Below are positions 54,116 to 63,397 of a stretch of 64,000 nucleotides of DNA, piece after piece. Source of the DNA: Pedobacter hartonius (GTDB lineage Bacteria; Bacteroidota; Bacteroidia; Sphingobacteriales; Sphingobacteriaceae); the NCBI RefSeq assembly GCF_900107535.1, contig NZ_FNRA01000008.1:124001-188000 (forward strand), read 5' to 3'. Numbering within the stretch: the first letter of the stretch is position 1; every line of letters begins with the position of its first letter. The notes beneath the pieces are model-generated. The model worked only from the letters and a program-made list of their open reading frames with translations. It was not told where the DNA came from and did not search any database. A program made the translations under genes and the position numbers.

Positions 54116-56581
54116 TTAAACCGCCTTTTTAGTTTTTTTGTTATCCGTGTAAAACGCAAACCCTAAGCCAAGCAGCAACAATATTGATCCTGCAAGGGAG
54201 ATCTTTTCACCCGTATAATAAGACGTTGGGTGAAATACGAATTCCAGTTTATGGTTACCCGACTCCAGCTGCGCAGCACGAAGAACGTAATCTGCCCGGA
54301 AATAAGGTTTCTCCACGCCGTCGATCAGCATCTTCCAGCCTTTATCATAATAGATCTCGGAGAACACCGCAATCACGTCCCTTGGGGCACTGTATGAATA
54401 GATCATATGATCAGGATTGTAGCTGTCCAGTTTAATAAATGAGGTTGGCCCGCCAAGTCCTGCGCGGGTGGTATCCATCGCGCTTTTATATTTCATATCA
54501 ACGATAGCTTCCGTTTTAGGATCAAAGCTGCTGATGGCTTTCATCTCTTCATCAGAATTCTGAACAAACTGAACTTTGTCTACTATCCAGGCATTACCTG
54601 CCGCAGTAGCATTCCGCTGCATTTTGTAGGATCCCGTCTGCGGGTCCTGCGTGATGATATATTTGGTATTCAGCATATCCAGCACATCCTGGTTTACGCT
54701 CTTCGTAAACTGATGATCGATCAGTTCCTGTATGCGTTTTAACCTTGCTGAGTGTGCTCCGCCCACGGTTTTATGGAAGTAAGAAGCATCGGCACTTGTA
54801 AATGTTGGGATAGAGGTATCGAATACCCTGAAATCAGGGTCTTTATCGGCCATGATGAAGGTATCCACATCCCTTGGCTGATAATGATTGCTCAGCGCAC
54901 TTTTGGGCACGAAGTTCTTGTTGTTCAGGTAACGGCGGTCAACCTGCCACATGTCAAACAGGATCACTACAGCCAGAAGGCCAAAAACCACTTCGGCTTT
55001 CATCTTTTTCGTGATCAGGGCCCAGATCAGTCCGAATCCGATAGCGATGAAGATCACGGTACGGATGGCGTCAGCCCTGGCCAGGTCTACCCTGTCCTGT
55101 ATCAACGCATTACCGATGGTTGTTGCGATATTCCTGTCATTGTTCAGTGCGCGCATCAGCGTTTCAATAAACTGGTCATGGTCTGATGTCCTGAAGCTGA
55201 AAAACAGCGTAGGCATAATGGAAACTACCAGTGCAAAACCACCTGTGATACCGGCCGACCAGGTCAGCTTTTTCAGCAGGTATTTCTGATCATATTTTCC
55301 CTCCTGGGCTTCCTTGATGGCAAGTAAAGCAAGAATAGGGAACAAGAGGCCTACAACGGCCAGTATAGATTCAACAGCCCTGAACTTATTGTAAAGCGGC
55401 ACGTAGTCAAAGAAGATATCTGAAATGAAGGGGAAGTTCTTACCGAAAGATAACAGCATGAACAGTATTGTAGCAGACAGGATCCACCACTTTATCCTGT
55501 CATGAACGATGAATAATCCGAACACAAACAGGAAACAGATGATCGATCCGAAATAGTACGGCCCTGCTGTGAAAGGCTTATCCCCCCAGTATACCGGCAG
55601 GCGCTGTGCAAAATCTGCAGCCTGGTCTGGCGTTGCGCCCACAGTCTGGATGGCTTTTGCCACATTTGATTTTTCATCCAGGCGTTCATTACCACCACCA
55701 TATAAATTAGGGATCAGAAATGTAAGGGATTCCCCAACACCCTGGCTCCACTGGTAAGCATAATCTTTTGGCAAACCATTGTCCGGCTCGGCGGAATCTG
55801 TTTTTAGATTGGATTGACCACGTATGGTTTCTTTTCCGTATTCATAGGTAGTCCACAGGTTACTCGCGTTGATCATGATGGACAGCAGCACTGCTATACC
55901 CAAAAATCCCATTGCTTTACCTAATTCCTTTGTCCGCTTTGTTTTGACGGCGTGGTAGATTTCAATACCGATATAGATCAGCAGGGCTAACAACAGATAG
56001 TAGGTCATCTGGATATGATTGGCCCTGATATTCAGCGCCAGGAACAGTGCCGTTAAGCTGGCACCCATCCAGTATCTGCCCCGCAGCGTTAAGATGATAC
56101 CGGCAAGTATTGGTGCAAAAAAGCCGATAGACAGGGCCTTGTTGCTATGTCCGGCGGCAATGATGATAAAATTATAGGACGTAAAGGCAAATGCTATTGC
56201 CCCCGCAGCGGCAAGCCAGGGATTGATCCTGAGCACGCAGAATAACAGGTAAGAACCCAGAAGGTACATCAGTACGGTACCTACAGGGTCCGGAAAGGTA
56301 TCCTTGATCAGGGAGATTCCGTAAGTAGTTAAATTCAACGGATATTGAACCCAGATCTGGTAGGCAGGCATTCCTCCGAACATTTGATTCGTCCAGAGAG
56401 GGCCTTTGCCATCTTTAGCCTTGTAATCCATGATCTCCTTTTGCATGGCCTTTGCCTGCAAAACATCGCCTTGTTCCGGCACTTTACCCTGAAGGACAGG
56501 ACTAAAGTAGACAAAACATATAATTACAAAAAACGCACTGATGGCCAGATGTATGCCATTCCTTTTTAACCAATTATTCAT
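54116..56581 (-). CDS. YfhO-like large membrane protein
   Basis: 821 residues, about twelve to fourteen hydrophobic segments and a periplasmic domain near the C-terminus (about 580-780). It fits the YfhO family, related to GT-C glycosyltransferases involved in glycosylation of cell-envelope polymers in Firmicutes; the substrate in Bacteroidota is unknown. Last gene of a uvrB-led run. Confidence 0.85.
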   Translation of the reverse strand: MNNWLKRNGIHLAISAFFVIICFVYFSPVLQGKVPEQGDVLQAKAMQKEIMDYKAKDGKGPLWTNQMFGGMPAYQIWVQYPLNLTTYGISLIKDTFPDPVGTVLMYLLGSYLLFCVLRINPWLAAAGAIAFAFTSYNFIIIAAGHSNKALSIGFFAPILAGIILTLRGRYWMGASLTALFLALNIRANHIQMTYYLLLALLIYIGIEIYHAVKTKRTKELGKAMGFLGIAVLLSIMINASNLWTTYEYGKETIRGQSNLKTDSAEPDNGLPKDYAYQWSQGVGESLTFLIPNLYGGGNERLDEKSNVAKAIQTVGATPDQAADFAQRLPVYWGDKPFTAGPYYFGSIICFLFVFGLFIVHDRIKWWILSATILFMLLSFGKNFPFISDIFFDYVPLYNKFRAVESILAVVGLLFPILALLAIKEAQEGKYDQKYLLKKLTWSAGITGGFALVVSIMPTLFFSFRTSDHDQFIETLMRALNNDRNIATTIGNALIQDRVDLARADAIRTVIFIAIGFGLIWALITKKMKAEVVFGLLAVVILFDMWQVDRRYLNNKNFVPKSALSNHYQPRDVDTFIMADKDPDFRVFDTSIPTFTSADASYFHKTVGGAHSARLKRIQELIDHQFTKSVNQDVLDMLNTKYIITQDPQTGSYKMQRNATAAGNAWIVDKVQFVQNSDEEMKAISSFDPKTEAIVDMKYKSAMDTTRAGLGGPTSFIKLDSYNPDHMIYSYSAPRDVIAVFSEIYYDKGWKMLIDGVEKPYFRADYVLRAAQLESGNHKLEFVFHPTSYYTGEKISLAGSILLLLGLGFAFYTDNKKTKKAV

Positions 56582-56668
56582 TAAGGTTTGCTTATATTTA
56601 AACTAACCCCAAAAATATAAATTTGATACAGATTAGGAAGCAAAATAGACCGATTAGAAGAAAATACT

Positions 56669-56923
56669 TTATTTTACTTCTTCGTATTCCACAAAATCAC
56701 CCAGTTTATCTGCATTTCCATGCTTGGGCTGTGGTGGTACATAATCGATAGATATTGAACCTTCCGGTTTAGATGACTGTTGCGGCTGTCCGTTTTGCCG
56801 ACCTTGCTGTTCCTGCATTTTTCCAAAGACGCTCTTCAGCACCACAGGAAAAACAAGCCGCAGGAGTACCCGGATTACCCAAAGGATCAGTATAGTGATG
56901 AAGAGAAATTTAATTATTCCCAT
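56669..56923 (-). CDS. DUF4834 family small membrane protein
   Basis: 84 residues. One membrane helix (about 4-25), then a Gln/Pro-rich tail with SIDYVPPQ and VEYEEVK, the pattern of DUF4834 in Bacteroidota. Function unknown. 39 bases after ywbE. Confidence 0.82.
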   Translation of the reverse strand: MGIIKFLFITILILWVIRVLLRLVFPVVLKSVFGKMQEQQGRQNGQPQQSSKPEGSISIDYVPPQPKHGNADKLGDFVEYEEVK

Positions 56924-56962
56924 TTTTATGATTCATTTAATTTACAAATATAGACAGATTTC

Positions 56963-57154
56963 TTAAACTATCTGTGCTACCCTTCCCACCTGCCCGTCTT
57001 CGAGCCTCACCTTGATTCCCCTGGAATGATAAGGTGATGATGTGAGCAGATTAGCTACGATCCCGCGTGTGAGTTTACCACTGCGCTGATCCTTTTTTAA
57101 AATGATATCTACCTCAAGCCCCGGATAGATATCCGATCTGTTTTTTCCGTCCAT
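56963..57154 (-). CDS. YwbE family small protein
   Basis: 63 residues matching the YwbE family (DIYPGLEVDIILKKDQRSG, HSRGIKVRL), a small basic beta-protein of unknown function. It follows uvrB after only 3 bases, so it is co-translated with it. Confidence 0.88.
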   Translation of the reverse strand: MDGKNRSDIYPGLEVDIILKKDQRSGKLTRGIVANLLTSSPYHSRGIKVRLEDGQVGRVAQIV

Positions 57155-57157
57155 TAT

Positions 57158-59215
57158 TTATTCTACCTTTTTTAAACTGGCCTTTCCAAACCTTTCTTCA
57201 AATACCTTTTCCATGGCAAACATCTCATCCCTGAGCCTGGCCGCCATCAGGAAGTCCATGTCCTTAGCTGCTTTGGCCATGTCCTTTCTTGTCTTATCGA
57301 TCGACTTCTGCATTTCGGGCTTGGTCATGTACTGTACAATAGGGTCGGCAGCTATACTCACCTGGTCGATCTCCACATAAGCAGCTTTCCTTTCCGAGTT
57401 TGCAGAGAAATCAAGCACCGAAGTTTGTTCCAGTATGGCCTCCCTGCTTTTGCCCACTGTTTTCGGCACAATGCCATGTTCGGTATTGTAAGCCATCTGC
57501 CTTTCGCGTCTGCGGTTGGTTTCATCCATAGTCTTAGCCATAGAGTCAGTAATCTTATCGGCATAGAGGATTACCCTTCCGCGGTCATTCCGGGCAGCCC
57601 GTCCGATGGTCTGGATCAGGGAACGCTCGGATCTCAAGAAACCTTCTTTATCCGCATCCAGGATAGCTACAAAAGACACTTCAGGCAAATCCAGTCCCTC
57701 TCTCAGCAGGTTGATCCCGATCAGCACATCAAATTCGCCCAAACGTAATCCGCGGAGGATCTCTACACGCTCCAGCGTTTTAACCTCTGAGTGGATATAA
57801 CGGCATTTGATATTGAGCCTGTCCATGTATTTGGTCAGCTCCTCGGCCATACGTTTGGTGAGCGTGGTGACCAGCACACGGTCGCCCATTTTAATGGTCT
57901 TGTCTATTTCATCCAGCAGATCATCCACCTGGTTTACTGCCGGCCTGACCTCAATCAGCGGGTCAAGCAGTCCTGTAGGGCGGATCACCTGCTCTACATA
58001 CACCCCATCAGATTTTTGCAGTTCATAATCGGCAGGAGTAGCACTTACGTATATGGTTTGTGGCGCTAAACGTTCAAATTCTTCGAAATTCAACGGCCGG
58101 TTGTCCAGTGCGGAAGGCAGGCGGAAGCCATATTCCACGAGCGACATCTTCCTCGACCTGTCCCCGCCATACATTGCCCTGATCTGGGGAACGGTCACAT
58201 GGCTCTCATCGATCACCATCAGGTAATCATCAGGGAAATAATCCAGCAGGCAGAAGGGCCGCATTCCGGGCGACCGCCCGTCAAAGAATCTCGAATAGTT
58301 CTCAATTCCTGAACAGTAGCCCAGTTCCTTCATCATTTCAATGTCAAAGTTGACCCTTTCTTCCAGGCGTTTCGCTTCGAGCAGCTGCCTGTCTCCAATC
58401 AGCTGGTTCTTGCGTACTTCAAGTTCTTCCTGGATGCCCCATATGGACGACTGGAACCTGTCCTTGGGTGTCACAAAAAGGTTTGCCGGGTAAACGGCCA
58501 TATCTTCGAGTTTTTCCAGTGTTTTTCCTGTTACAGGGTCAATTACGCTCAGTTCTTCAATATCATCGCCAAAGAATGAAACGCGGTAAGCTGTGTCCAG
58601 ATAGGCCGGAAAGATATCTACTGTATCCCCCTTCACACGGAAAGTTCCCCTTTTAAAGTCGTTTATGGTCCTGGCATACAGAATTTCTACCAGGCTGTGT
58701 AAAAACGTATTTCTCGATACCCTTGTGCCTACCGCAAAGCGGAATACCGAACGTGAGAAATCTTCGGGATTTCCCATCCCATAGATACAGGAGATTGATG
58801 AAACCACAATCACATCCCTCCTGCCGGACATCAGTGCAGAGGTTGTCCTTAGCCGCAGCTTTTCAATCTCCTCATTGATGCTCAGGTCCTTTTCGATATA
58901 GGTATTGCTGCTCGGCATATATGCCTCGGGCTGATAATAATCGTAATAAGACACAAAATAATTCACCTGGTTTTCAGGAAAGAATTGCTTGAATTCCCCG
59001 TATAACTGGGCCGCAAGTGTTTTATTGTGGCTCAGTATCAATGTAGGCTTTTGTGTCTGCTGGATCACGTTGGCCACAGTAAATGTTTTACCGGAACCTG
59101 TAACGCCTAAAAGCGTCTGATAATGCTCATCATTATTGACACCTGTAACCAATTGCTCAATGGCATTCGGCTGATCACCCGTAGGTTTATAGTCTGAAAC
59201 GAGTTGAAATTTCAT
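57158..59215 (-). CDS. uvrB: Excinuclease ABC subunit B
   Basis: 685 residues. Walker A GVTGSGKTFT (37-46), the beta-hairpin YYDYYQPEAYMPSSNTYIE, motif II DESH and helicase motifs V/VI (LREGLDLPEV, QTIGRAAR), and the C-terminal UVR domain (MAARLRDEMF). Length is normal. UvrB verifies lesions and recruits UvrC in nucleotide excision repair. Start of a reverse-strand run with ywbE, DUF4834 and the YfhO-like gene. Confidence 0.97.
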   Translation of the reverse strand: MKFQLVSDYKPTGDQPNAIEQLVTGVNNDEHYQTLLGVTGSGKTFTVANVIQQTQKPTLILSHNKTLAAQLYGEFKQFFPENQVNYFVSYYDYYQPEAYMPSSNTYIEKDLSINEEIEKLRLRTTSALMSGRRDVIVVSSISCIYGMGNPEDFSRSVFRFAVGTRVSRNTFLHSLVEILYARTINDFKRGTFRVKGDTVDIFPAYLDTAYRVSFFGDDIEELSVIDPVTGKTLEKLEDMAVYPANLFVTPKDRFQSSIWGIQEELEVRKNQLIGDRQLLEAKRLEERVNFDIEMMKELGYCSGIENYSRFFDGRSPGMRPFCLLDYFPDDYLMVIDESHVTVPQIRAMYGGDRSRKMSLVEYGFRLPSALDNRPLNFEEFERLAPQTIYVSATPADYELQKSDGVYVEQVIRPTGLLDPLIEVRPAVNQVDDLLDEIDKTIKMGDRVLVTTLTKRMAEELTKYMDRLNIKCRYIHSEVKTLERVEILRGLRLGEFDVLIGINLLREGLDLPEVSFVAILDADKEGFLRSERSLIQTIGRAARNDRGRVILYADKITDSMAKTMDETNRRRERQMAYNTEHGIVPKTVGKSREAILEQTSVLDFSANSERKAAYVEIDQVSIAADPIVQYMTKPEMQKSIDKTRKDMAKAAKDMDFLMAARLRDEMFAMEKVFEERFGKASLKKVE

Positions 59216-59222
59216 AGATAAT

Positions 59223-59230
59223 CAAAGATA
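59223..59230 (-). promoter_or_regulatory. Candidate uvrB promoter -7 box
   Basis: Minus strand TATCTTTG fits TAnnTTTG but lies only 7 bases before the uvrB ATG, which would mean a nearly leaderless message. No -33 TTTG visible. Confidence 0.3.
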
Positions 59231-59281
59231 AGAATTAATGGCGTATTGATTTGTCGTGATTATATCCTAAATTTATTGGTC

Positions 59282-60409
59282 ATGAAGCTACTTGTATATG
59301 TCCCCTTACTTACGCCAAGGATAAAGTACATTTTCAACTTTATCTTCAATGACATCCTTCAGACACAAGTAGGATTCAGCTCCAATGTTTCCGAATTCAG
59401 GGCTTCAGATGTAGCTAAAATAACCTATGGAGACCAGCCCGAAAAGGATGAGCCCTTTTTTAAACAATCTGATTTCCTCCTGTCACATACTATTTCTGCA
59501 CCTACGCTAAAAACTACAATTTTTGGCGACATGATCGTGCCCTTTGCTGTTGACAACAGCAGTTTACCCTTTGATGTTTTTGCAGCGGCCTTTTATTTTG
59601 TAAGCAGGTATGAGGAGTACCTTCCTTTTAAACCCGGTCCGGAAGGAAATTACCCGGCAGAGGCCAGCCTGCAGAGTAAACTGAAACTGCTGGAATTTCC
59701 GGTAATTGACGGATGGGCCCTGATGCTGAAGAACATGCTGCTGCAACGTTATCCGAAACTGTACTTCGGTAAAAAGGAATTTGAATTTTTTCCGCTGATC
59801 TGTATGTATAACAGCCCTGAGCAGGCTTCTGCATTTTTAAGCGGACAGGTGATGCGGCTGTTCAAAAAACTTCGATTAAAGCTTGAAAAAGCAAGTATTG
59901 AACCAAAGATCAGCGGGCTGCAGCTTTTCTTAAATGAGCAGCACGAAAAATTTAACTTAAACCCGGTTTATTTTTACAGGCGCACCCAGGAACTGGATAT
60001 GATCTGCGAAAAACAGTTTTCATTTCCAAAAAGCTACCTCCATCTGATCAAAAACGGCGCAACGAAAGATTTCCGTATGGGATATGCAAATACCATCGGT
60101 TTCAGGGCAGGCACCTGTACCCCTTTTTTCTGGTATGACCTGCAGCTGGAGAAAACTACGCACCTGCTGGTACACCCGATAGCTATAAATGATGAAATAT
60201 TAAAGCTGAACAGAACGTTTAATATAGACGATGTACTGAGCAGGTGGGGCACACTCATTGAAAATGTAAAACTGCTGAACGGTCATTTTTACCTGCTATG
60301 GCATAAAGAAAGCCTGCCCGAATTTGGAAAGGGAAAAGTTGGAAGAAGACTTTACCAGCAGTTATTAGCTAATTTTTTATCTGAACGCCATGATATTCGA
60401 CTTAAGTAA
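59282..60409 (+). CDS. DUF7033/polysaccharide-deacetylase-like protein lacking catalytic motifs
   Basis: 375 residues from the ATG at 59282. The N-terminal half matches DUF7033 (LPFDVFAAAFYFVSRYEEYL). The C-terminal half resembles the linked polysaccharide deacetylase (DFRMGYANTIGFRAGTCTPFFWYDL). Odd: the TxDxD metal-binding motif is replaced by LICMYNSP, and the segment that usually holds the His-Pro-Ser motif appears deleted, so the protein is probably catalytically inert. It shares 20 bases with the upp start. Confidence 0.78.
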   Translation: MKLLVYVPLLTPRIKYIFNFIFNDILQTQVGFSSNVSEFRASDVAKITYGDQPEKDEPFFKQSDFLLSHTISAPTLKTTIFGDMIVPFAVDNSSLPFDVFAAAFYFVSRYEEYLPFKPGPEGNYPAEASLQSKLKLLEFPVIDGWALMLKNMLLQRYPKLYFGKKEFEFFPLICMYNSPEQASAFLSGQVMRLFKKLRLKLEKASIEPKISGLQLFLNEQHEKFNLNPVYFYRRTQELDMICEKQFSFPKSYLHLIKNGATKDFRMGYANTIGFRAGTCTPFFWYDLQLEKTTHLLVHPIAINDEILKLNRTFNIDDVLSRWGTLIENVKLLNGHFYLLWHKESLPEFGKGKVGRRLYQQLLANFLSERHDIRLK

Positions 60410-61034
60410 GACCAACTCTATAGCCAATACCTTCCTTGCTGAATTACGCGATGAGCATATTCAGCTGGATGCGATGCGCTTTCGTAAAAACCTGGAAAGA
60501 CTGGGCGAATTCTTTGCATGGGAGATCAGCAAAACGCTGACTTATGTGGATACAGAAACACAGACGCCCCTGGGCATAGCAAAAAGCAGGCAACTGCAAG
60601 CCCAACCTGTGCTGGCCACTATCCTGCGTGCCGGACTTCCGATGCAGCAGGGATTCCTCAATATCTTTGACCGTGCCGAAGCTGCATTTATTACCGCCTA
60701 CAGGAAACCGCACATCAATGGCCCGCTGGAGATAAAGGTAGACTATGTTTCATCGCCAGACCTGACTGACAAGGTTATCATTATTACAGACCCTATGCTG
60801 GCCACAGGGCTGAGTATGGTGTCCTGCTGCAAAGAATTGATTGCACAGTTTAAAATAAAGGAACTCCATATTGTGGCAGCTATTGCCAGTACAGAAGGCC
60901 TAAAACATGTCCGTGCACATTTTCCCGCAGCAAAATTATGGTTAGGGGCAATCGATGAAGAGATGACTAGCAAATCGTACATTGTGCCCGGATTGGGCGA
61001 TGCAGGTGACCTCGCCTACGGAACAAAATTATAA
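60390..61034 (+). CDS. upp: Uracil phosphoribosyltransferase
   Basis: 214 residues with ATILRAGLPMQQGF, the uracil-contacting region, and the PRPP loop IITDPMLATG, as in UPRTase. Converts uracil plus PRPP to UMP. Tail PGLGDAGDLAYGTK is conserved. Overlaps the previous gene and lies 16 bases before the nucleotidase gene. Confidence 0.93.
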   Translation: MIFDLSKTNSIANTFLAELRDEHIQLDAMRFRKNLERLGEFFAWEISKTLTYVDTETQTPLGIAKSRQLQAQPVLATILRAGLPMQQGFLNIFDRAEAAFITAYRKPHINGPLEIKVDYVSSPDLTDKVIIITDPMLATGLSMVSCCKELIAQFKIKELHIVAAIASTEGLKHVRAHFPAAKLWLGAIDEEMTSKSYIVPGLGDAGDLAYGTKL

Positions 61035-61050
61035 AACCTCTGAATACAGA

Positions 61051-61740
61051 ATGATTAAACATATATTTTTCGACCTGGACCATACCATCTGGGATTTTGA
61101 TAAAAATGCACAGGAAACTTTAACCGAACTCTACCATCAATATGAGCTGCATGCAATAGGATTAAGCTCCTGCGAATCATTCATCGAAAGATATACGGAG
61201 AACAACCAGCTGCTCTGGGCAGAGTACCACATGGGAAGGATCACAAAAGAGAAGCTGAGGGCCGAGCGGTTCCATAAAACATTTATTGAGCTCGGCATCG
61301 CCCCCGAACACGTACCCCAGCAGTTTGAAGAAGATTATGTAAGGTTCGGCCCCACAAAAACCAATTTGTTTGAAGGATCGGAAAAGGTGCTGGCATACCT
61401 GCAGAAGAAATATACGCTGCATATTATCTCCAACGGTTTTAAAGAGACTACGCTCATCAAGATGGATCTCTGTAATTTAAACCCCTATTTTTCTAACGTG
61501 ATCATTTCTGAAGATGTAGGCGTAAATAAACCGGACAGGGCTATTTTTGAATATGCACTGAAAAAAGCCGGCGCTGAAAAAGAGGAAAGCATCATGATCG
61601 GGGACAGTATTGAAGCCGATATCCGCGGGGCACAGGGCTTCGGAATCAAAGCGATTTTCTTTAATCCGCTGAATAAAGATAAACCGGCGGATGTGGAATG
61701 GCAGATCCTTCACCTGGAGGAATTAATGCATCATTTTTAA
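61051..61740 (+). CDS. YjjG-type HAD pyrimidine nucleotidase
   Basis: 229 residues from the ATG at 61051, chosen because HAD motif I (FFDLDHTIWDF, D8/D10) must lie near the start; an in-frame ATG at 60982 would overlap upp. Motif II is IISNG and motif IV MIGDSIEADI. YjjG-type enzymes remove non-canonical pyrimidine nucleotides, a fitting neighbour of upp. Confidence 0.9.
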   Translation: MIKHIFFDLDHTIWDFDKNAQETLTELYHQYELHAIGLSSCESFIERYTENNQLLWAEYHMGRITKEKLRAERFHKTFIELGIAPEHVPQQFEEDYVRFGPTKTNLFEGSEKVLAYLQKKYTLHIISNGFKETTLIKMDLCNLNPYFSNVIISEDVGVNKPDRAIFEYALKKAGAEKEESIMIGDSIEADIRGAQGFGIKAIFFNPLNKDKPADVEWQILHLEELMHHF

Positions 61741-61747
61741 TCCCCGG

Positions 61748-61768
61748 TGTGATGCAGATGCATCCACA
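61748..61768 (+). terminator. Weak hairpin after the nucleotidase gene
   Basis: TGTGATGC, four-base loop, GCAT-C-CACA (one bulge), eight bases after the stop. No T-run, so a terminator is only possible. The remaining 61769-62184 is A/T-rich and holds no gene I can support. Confidence 0.35.
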
Positions 61769-62184
61769 GCATTAAATATGTAAAGTCTATTCTAATTTGA
61801 TTTCTTATTGCATAAGGCATCTGTCCACATTTGCCAAGTGACCATAGGTATTATTTTAGTTACAAAAAAAACTTCCGGCACAAAAAAACCCCACTTCAAG
61901 TCTGCAAATACACATTCTGCCAGTTAACATATTAACTTTATAAAAAGAATATATTAATTTATAAACACGCAATAAATTGTTCATTTGATTTTAAATAGTG
62001 ATTTCATAAATTAGACAAAGAATCATTGTTGTCTTTTAACGAATTATTTATGAATATACTTAACTTTTCAAACATCGTATTAACGTAAAGTAAAGCTGAA
62101 ACTATTAATTTACACGATGCGAATATTAAGTAATAAATAGATATAGGATACCAACAATGAAGAAGACTAATTAAATTCAAAACA

Positions 62185-63300
62185 ATGAAAAAAAACCTAT
62201 TAACCTTCATCCTATCACTACTCATTGTGGGAGTATATGCTACTCCACGAGTTGTTGATTTTAGAATTTCATCAGGTTCTTTACTTCCTGGGACACTGAC
62301 TTTGAATGCAAATTCAAGTCCAACCAATTTCAGTGCTACTTTTACAGTTCAAAGAGGGCTGGCGGCAGGTACGGCAATCCCCGAAAATGTTGCTTGTGTT
62401 GTGGATATCGTGCTAACCAATCAAGCCAATACTTTTAAGAAATCATTATCAAACACTATCAATTTCATTACTGACGATGTAACGAGCAATTATATTAACA
62501 GAGCGATCTCCGGATCGCTTTCTCCATCTGATGTTGCTTCAGGTGATCAAATTCAAATGAGAATTTCTTATCTCGATGAGAGAGGTGTTAAAGTAACAAC
62601 GCTGGGCGGAGGTTTTTCTTATGCCATCAGCGTACCATCAACCACACCTCCACCAAATCCCGGGGGAACAAACCCTACACCAGGCGGCGGTAGTGTAGGC
62701 ACGCCACCAAATTGGCCAATCGGTTCCGCTGGTACAGTATCAACTATGGCTGGTATAGATATTACAAGCTCTGACCTTGTATATTTTTGGGGAGTTAACG
62801 GACAGGTAACAGTAGGCAACTCAACTTCTACCACAGGTCCAACCAATACTTATGTGCTCCCTGCAGGAAAACAATATACTGATGTGTTAGATATAGCCAT
62901 CGCCCCTACTGGTCTTGTCTATGCATGGTACAAAGACGGAACGATATCTGTAGGAAATTCGGCCTTAAATCTGGGTGATTATGTTGCGCCGAAACCATTT
63001 GCTTTACCAGCTGGTAAAACTCCTGCGGATATTGTAGGTATATCAATAGCTAAAAACACCAGTCAAGTATATACATGGTATAGCGATGGTACTGCCTCCA
63101 CCGGAAATTCAACTGATCTGGGAGCAATACGTCAGCCGTATGCTGTAAATTATCCAGCTGGCAAAAGTGCAGGTAACCTGGTAGATACAGGTATAGCTGG
63201 TAGCTCAGGATGGGTTTACGCATGGTACAATGATAATACGTTGTCAGTTGGCACCTCGGATTCCTTAGCTGCATATATTGCAGTGAAACCAGTTAATTAA
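62185..63300 (+). CDS. Secreted protein with Ig-like domain, Pro/Gly linker and four tandem repeats
   Basis: 371 residues. Signal peptide 1-19, a beta-rich domain (about 20-150), a Pro/Gly linker (about 151-180) and four repeats of about 49 residues (from 185, 232, 281 and 330), each with a core like VYAWYKDGTISVGNS. The repeats suggest beta-propeller blades or a lectin-like array; I do not recognise the family. Divergent from nothing: 444 bases precede it. Next to a convergent outer membrane barrel gene. Confidence 0.75.
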   Translation: MKKNLLTFILSLLIVGVYATPRVVDFRISSGSLLPGTLTLNANSSPTNFSATFTVQRGLAAGTAIPENVACVVDIVLTNQANTFKKSLSNTINFITDDVTSNYINRAISGSLSPSDVASGDQIQMRISYLDERGVKVTTLGGGFSYAISVPSTTPPPNPGGTNPTPGGGSVGTPPNWPIGSAGTVSTMAGIDITSSDLVYFWGVNGQVTVGNSTSTTGPTNTYVLPAGKQYTDVLDIAIAPTGLVYAWYKDGTISVGNSALNLGDYVAPKPFALPAGKTPADIVGISIAKNTSQVYTWYSDGTASTGNSTDLGAIRQPYAVNYPAGKSAGNLVDTGIAGSSGWVYAWYNDNTLSVGTSDSLAAYIAVKPVN

Positions 63301-63353
63301 CTGCAGTAAACAGATAAACAGACCAGGTTTCAGCTTAGATCAAAAACTTGCAC

Positions 63354-63383
63354 ACGCCTGTGATAATTTCTTATCACAGGCGT
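63354..63383. terminator. Terminator hairpin between convergent genes
   Basis: A 13-base-pair perfect stem (63354-63366 with 63371-63383) and a four-base loop between convergent genes. T-run weak on both strands. Confidence 0.65.
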
Positions 63384-63397
63384 TGCTATATGGTTAA

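Noticed and set aside
62004-62327. Reverse 107-codon frame over the start of the repeat-protein gene
   Set aside because: It is antisense to a clear signal peptide and domain start and resembles no protein family.
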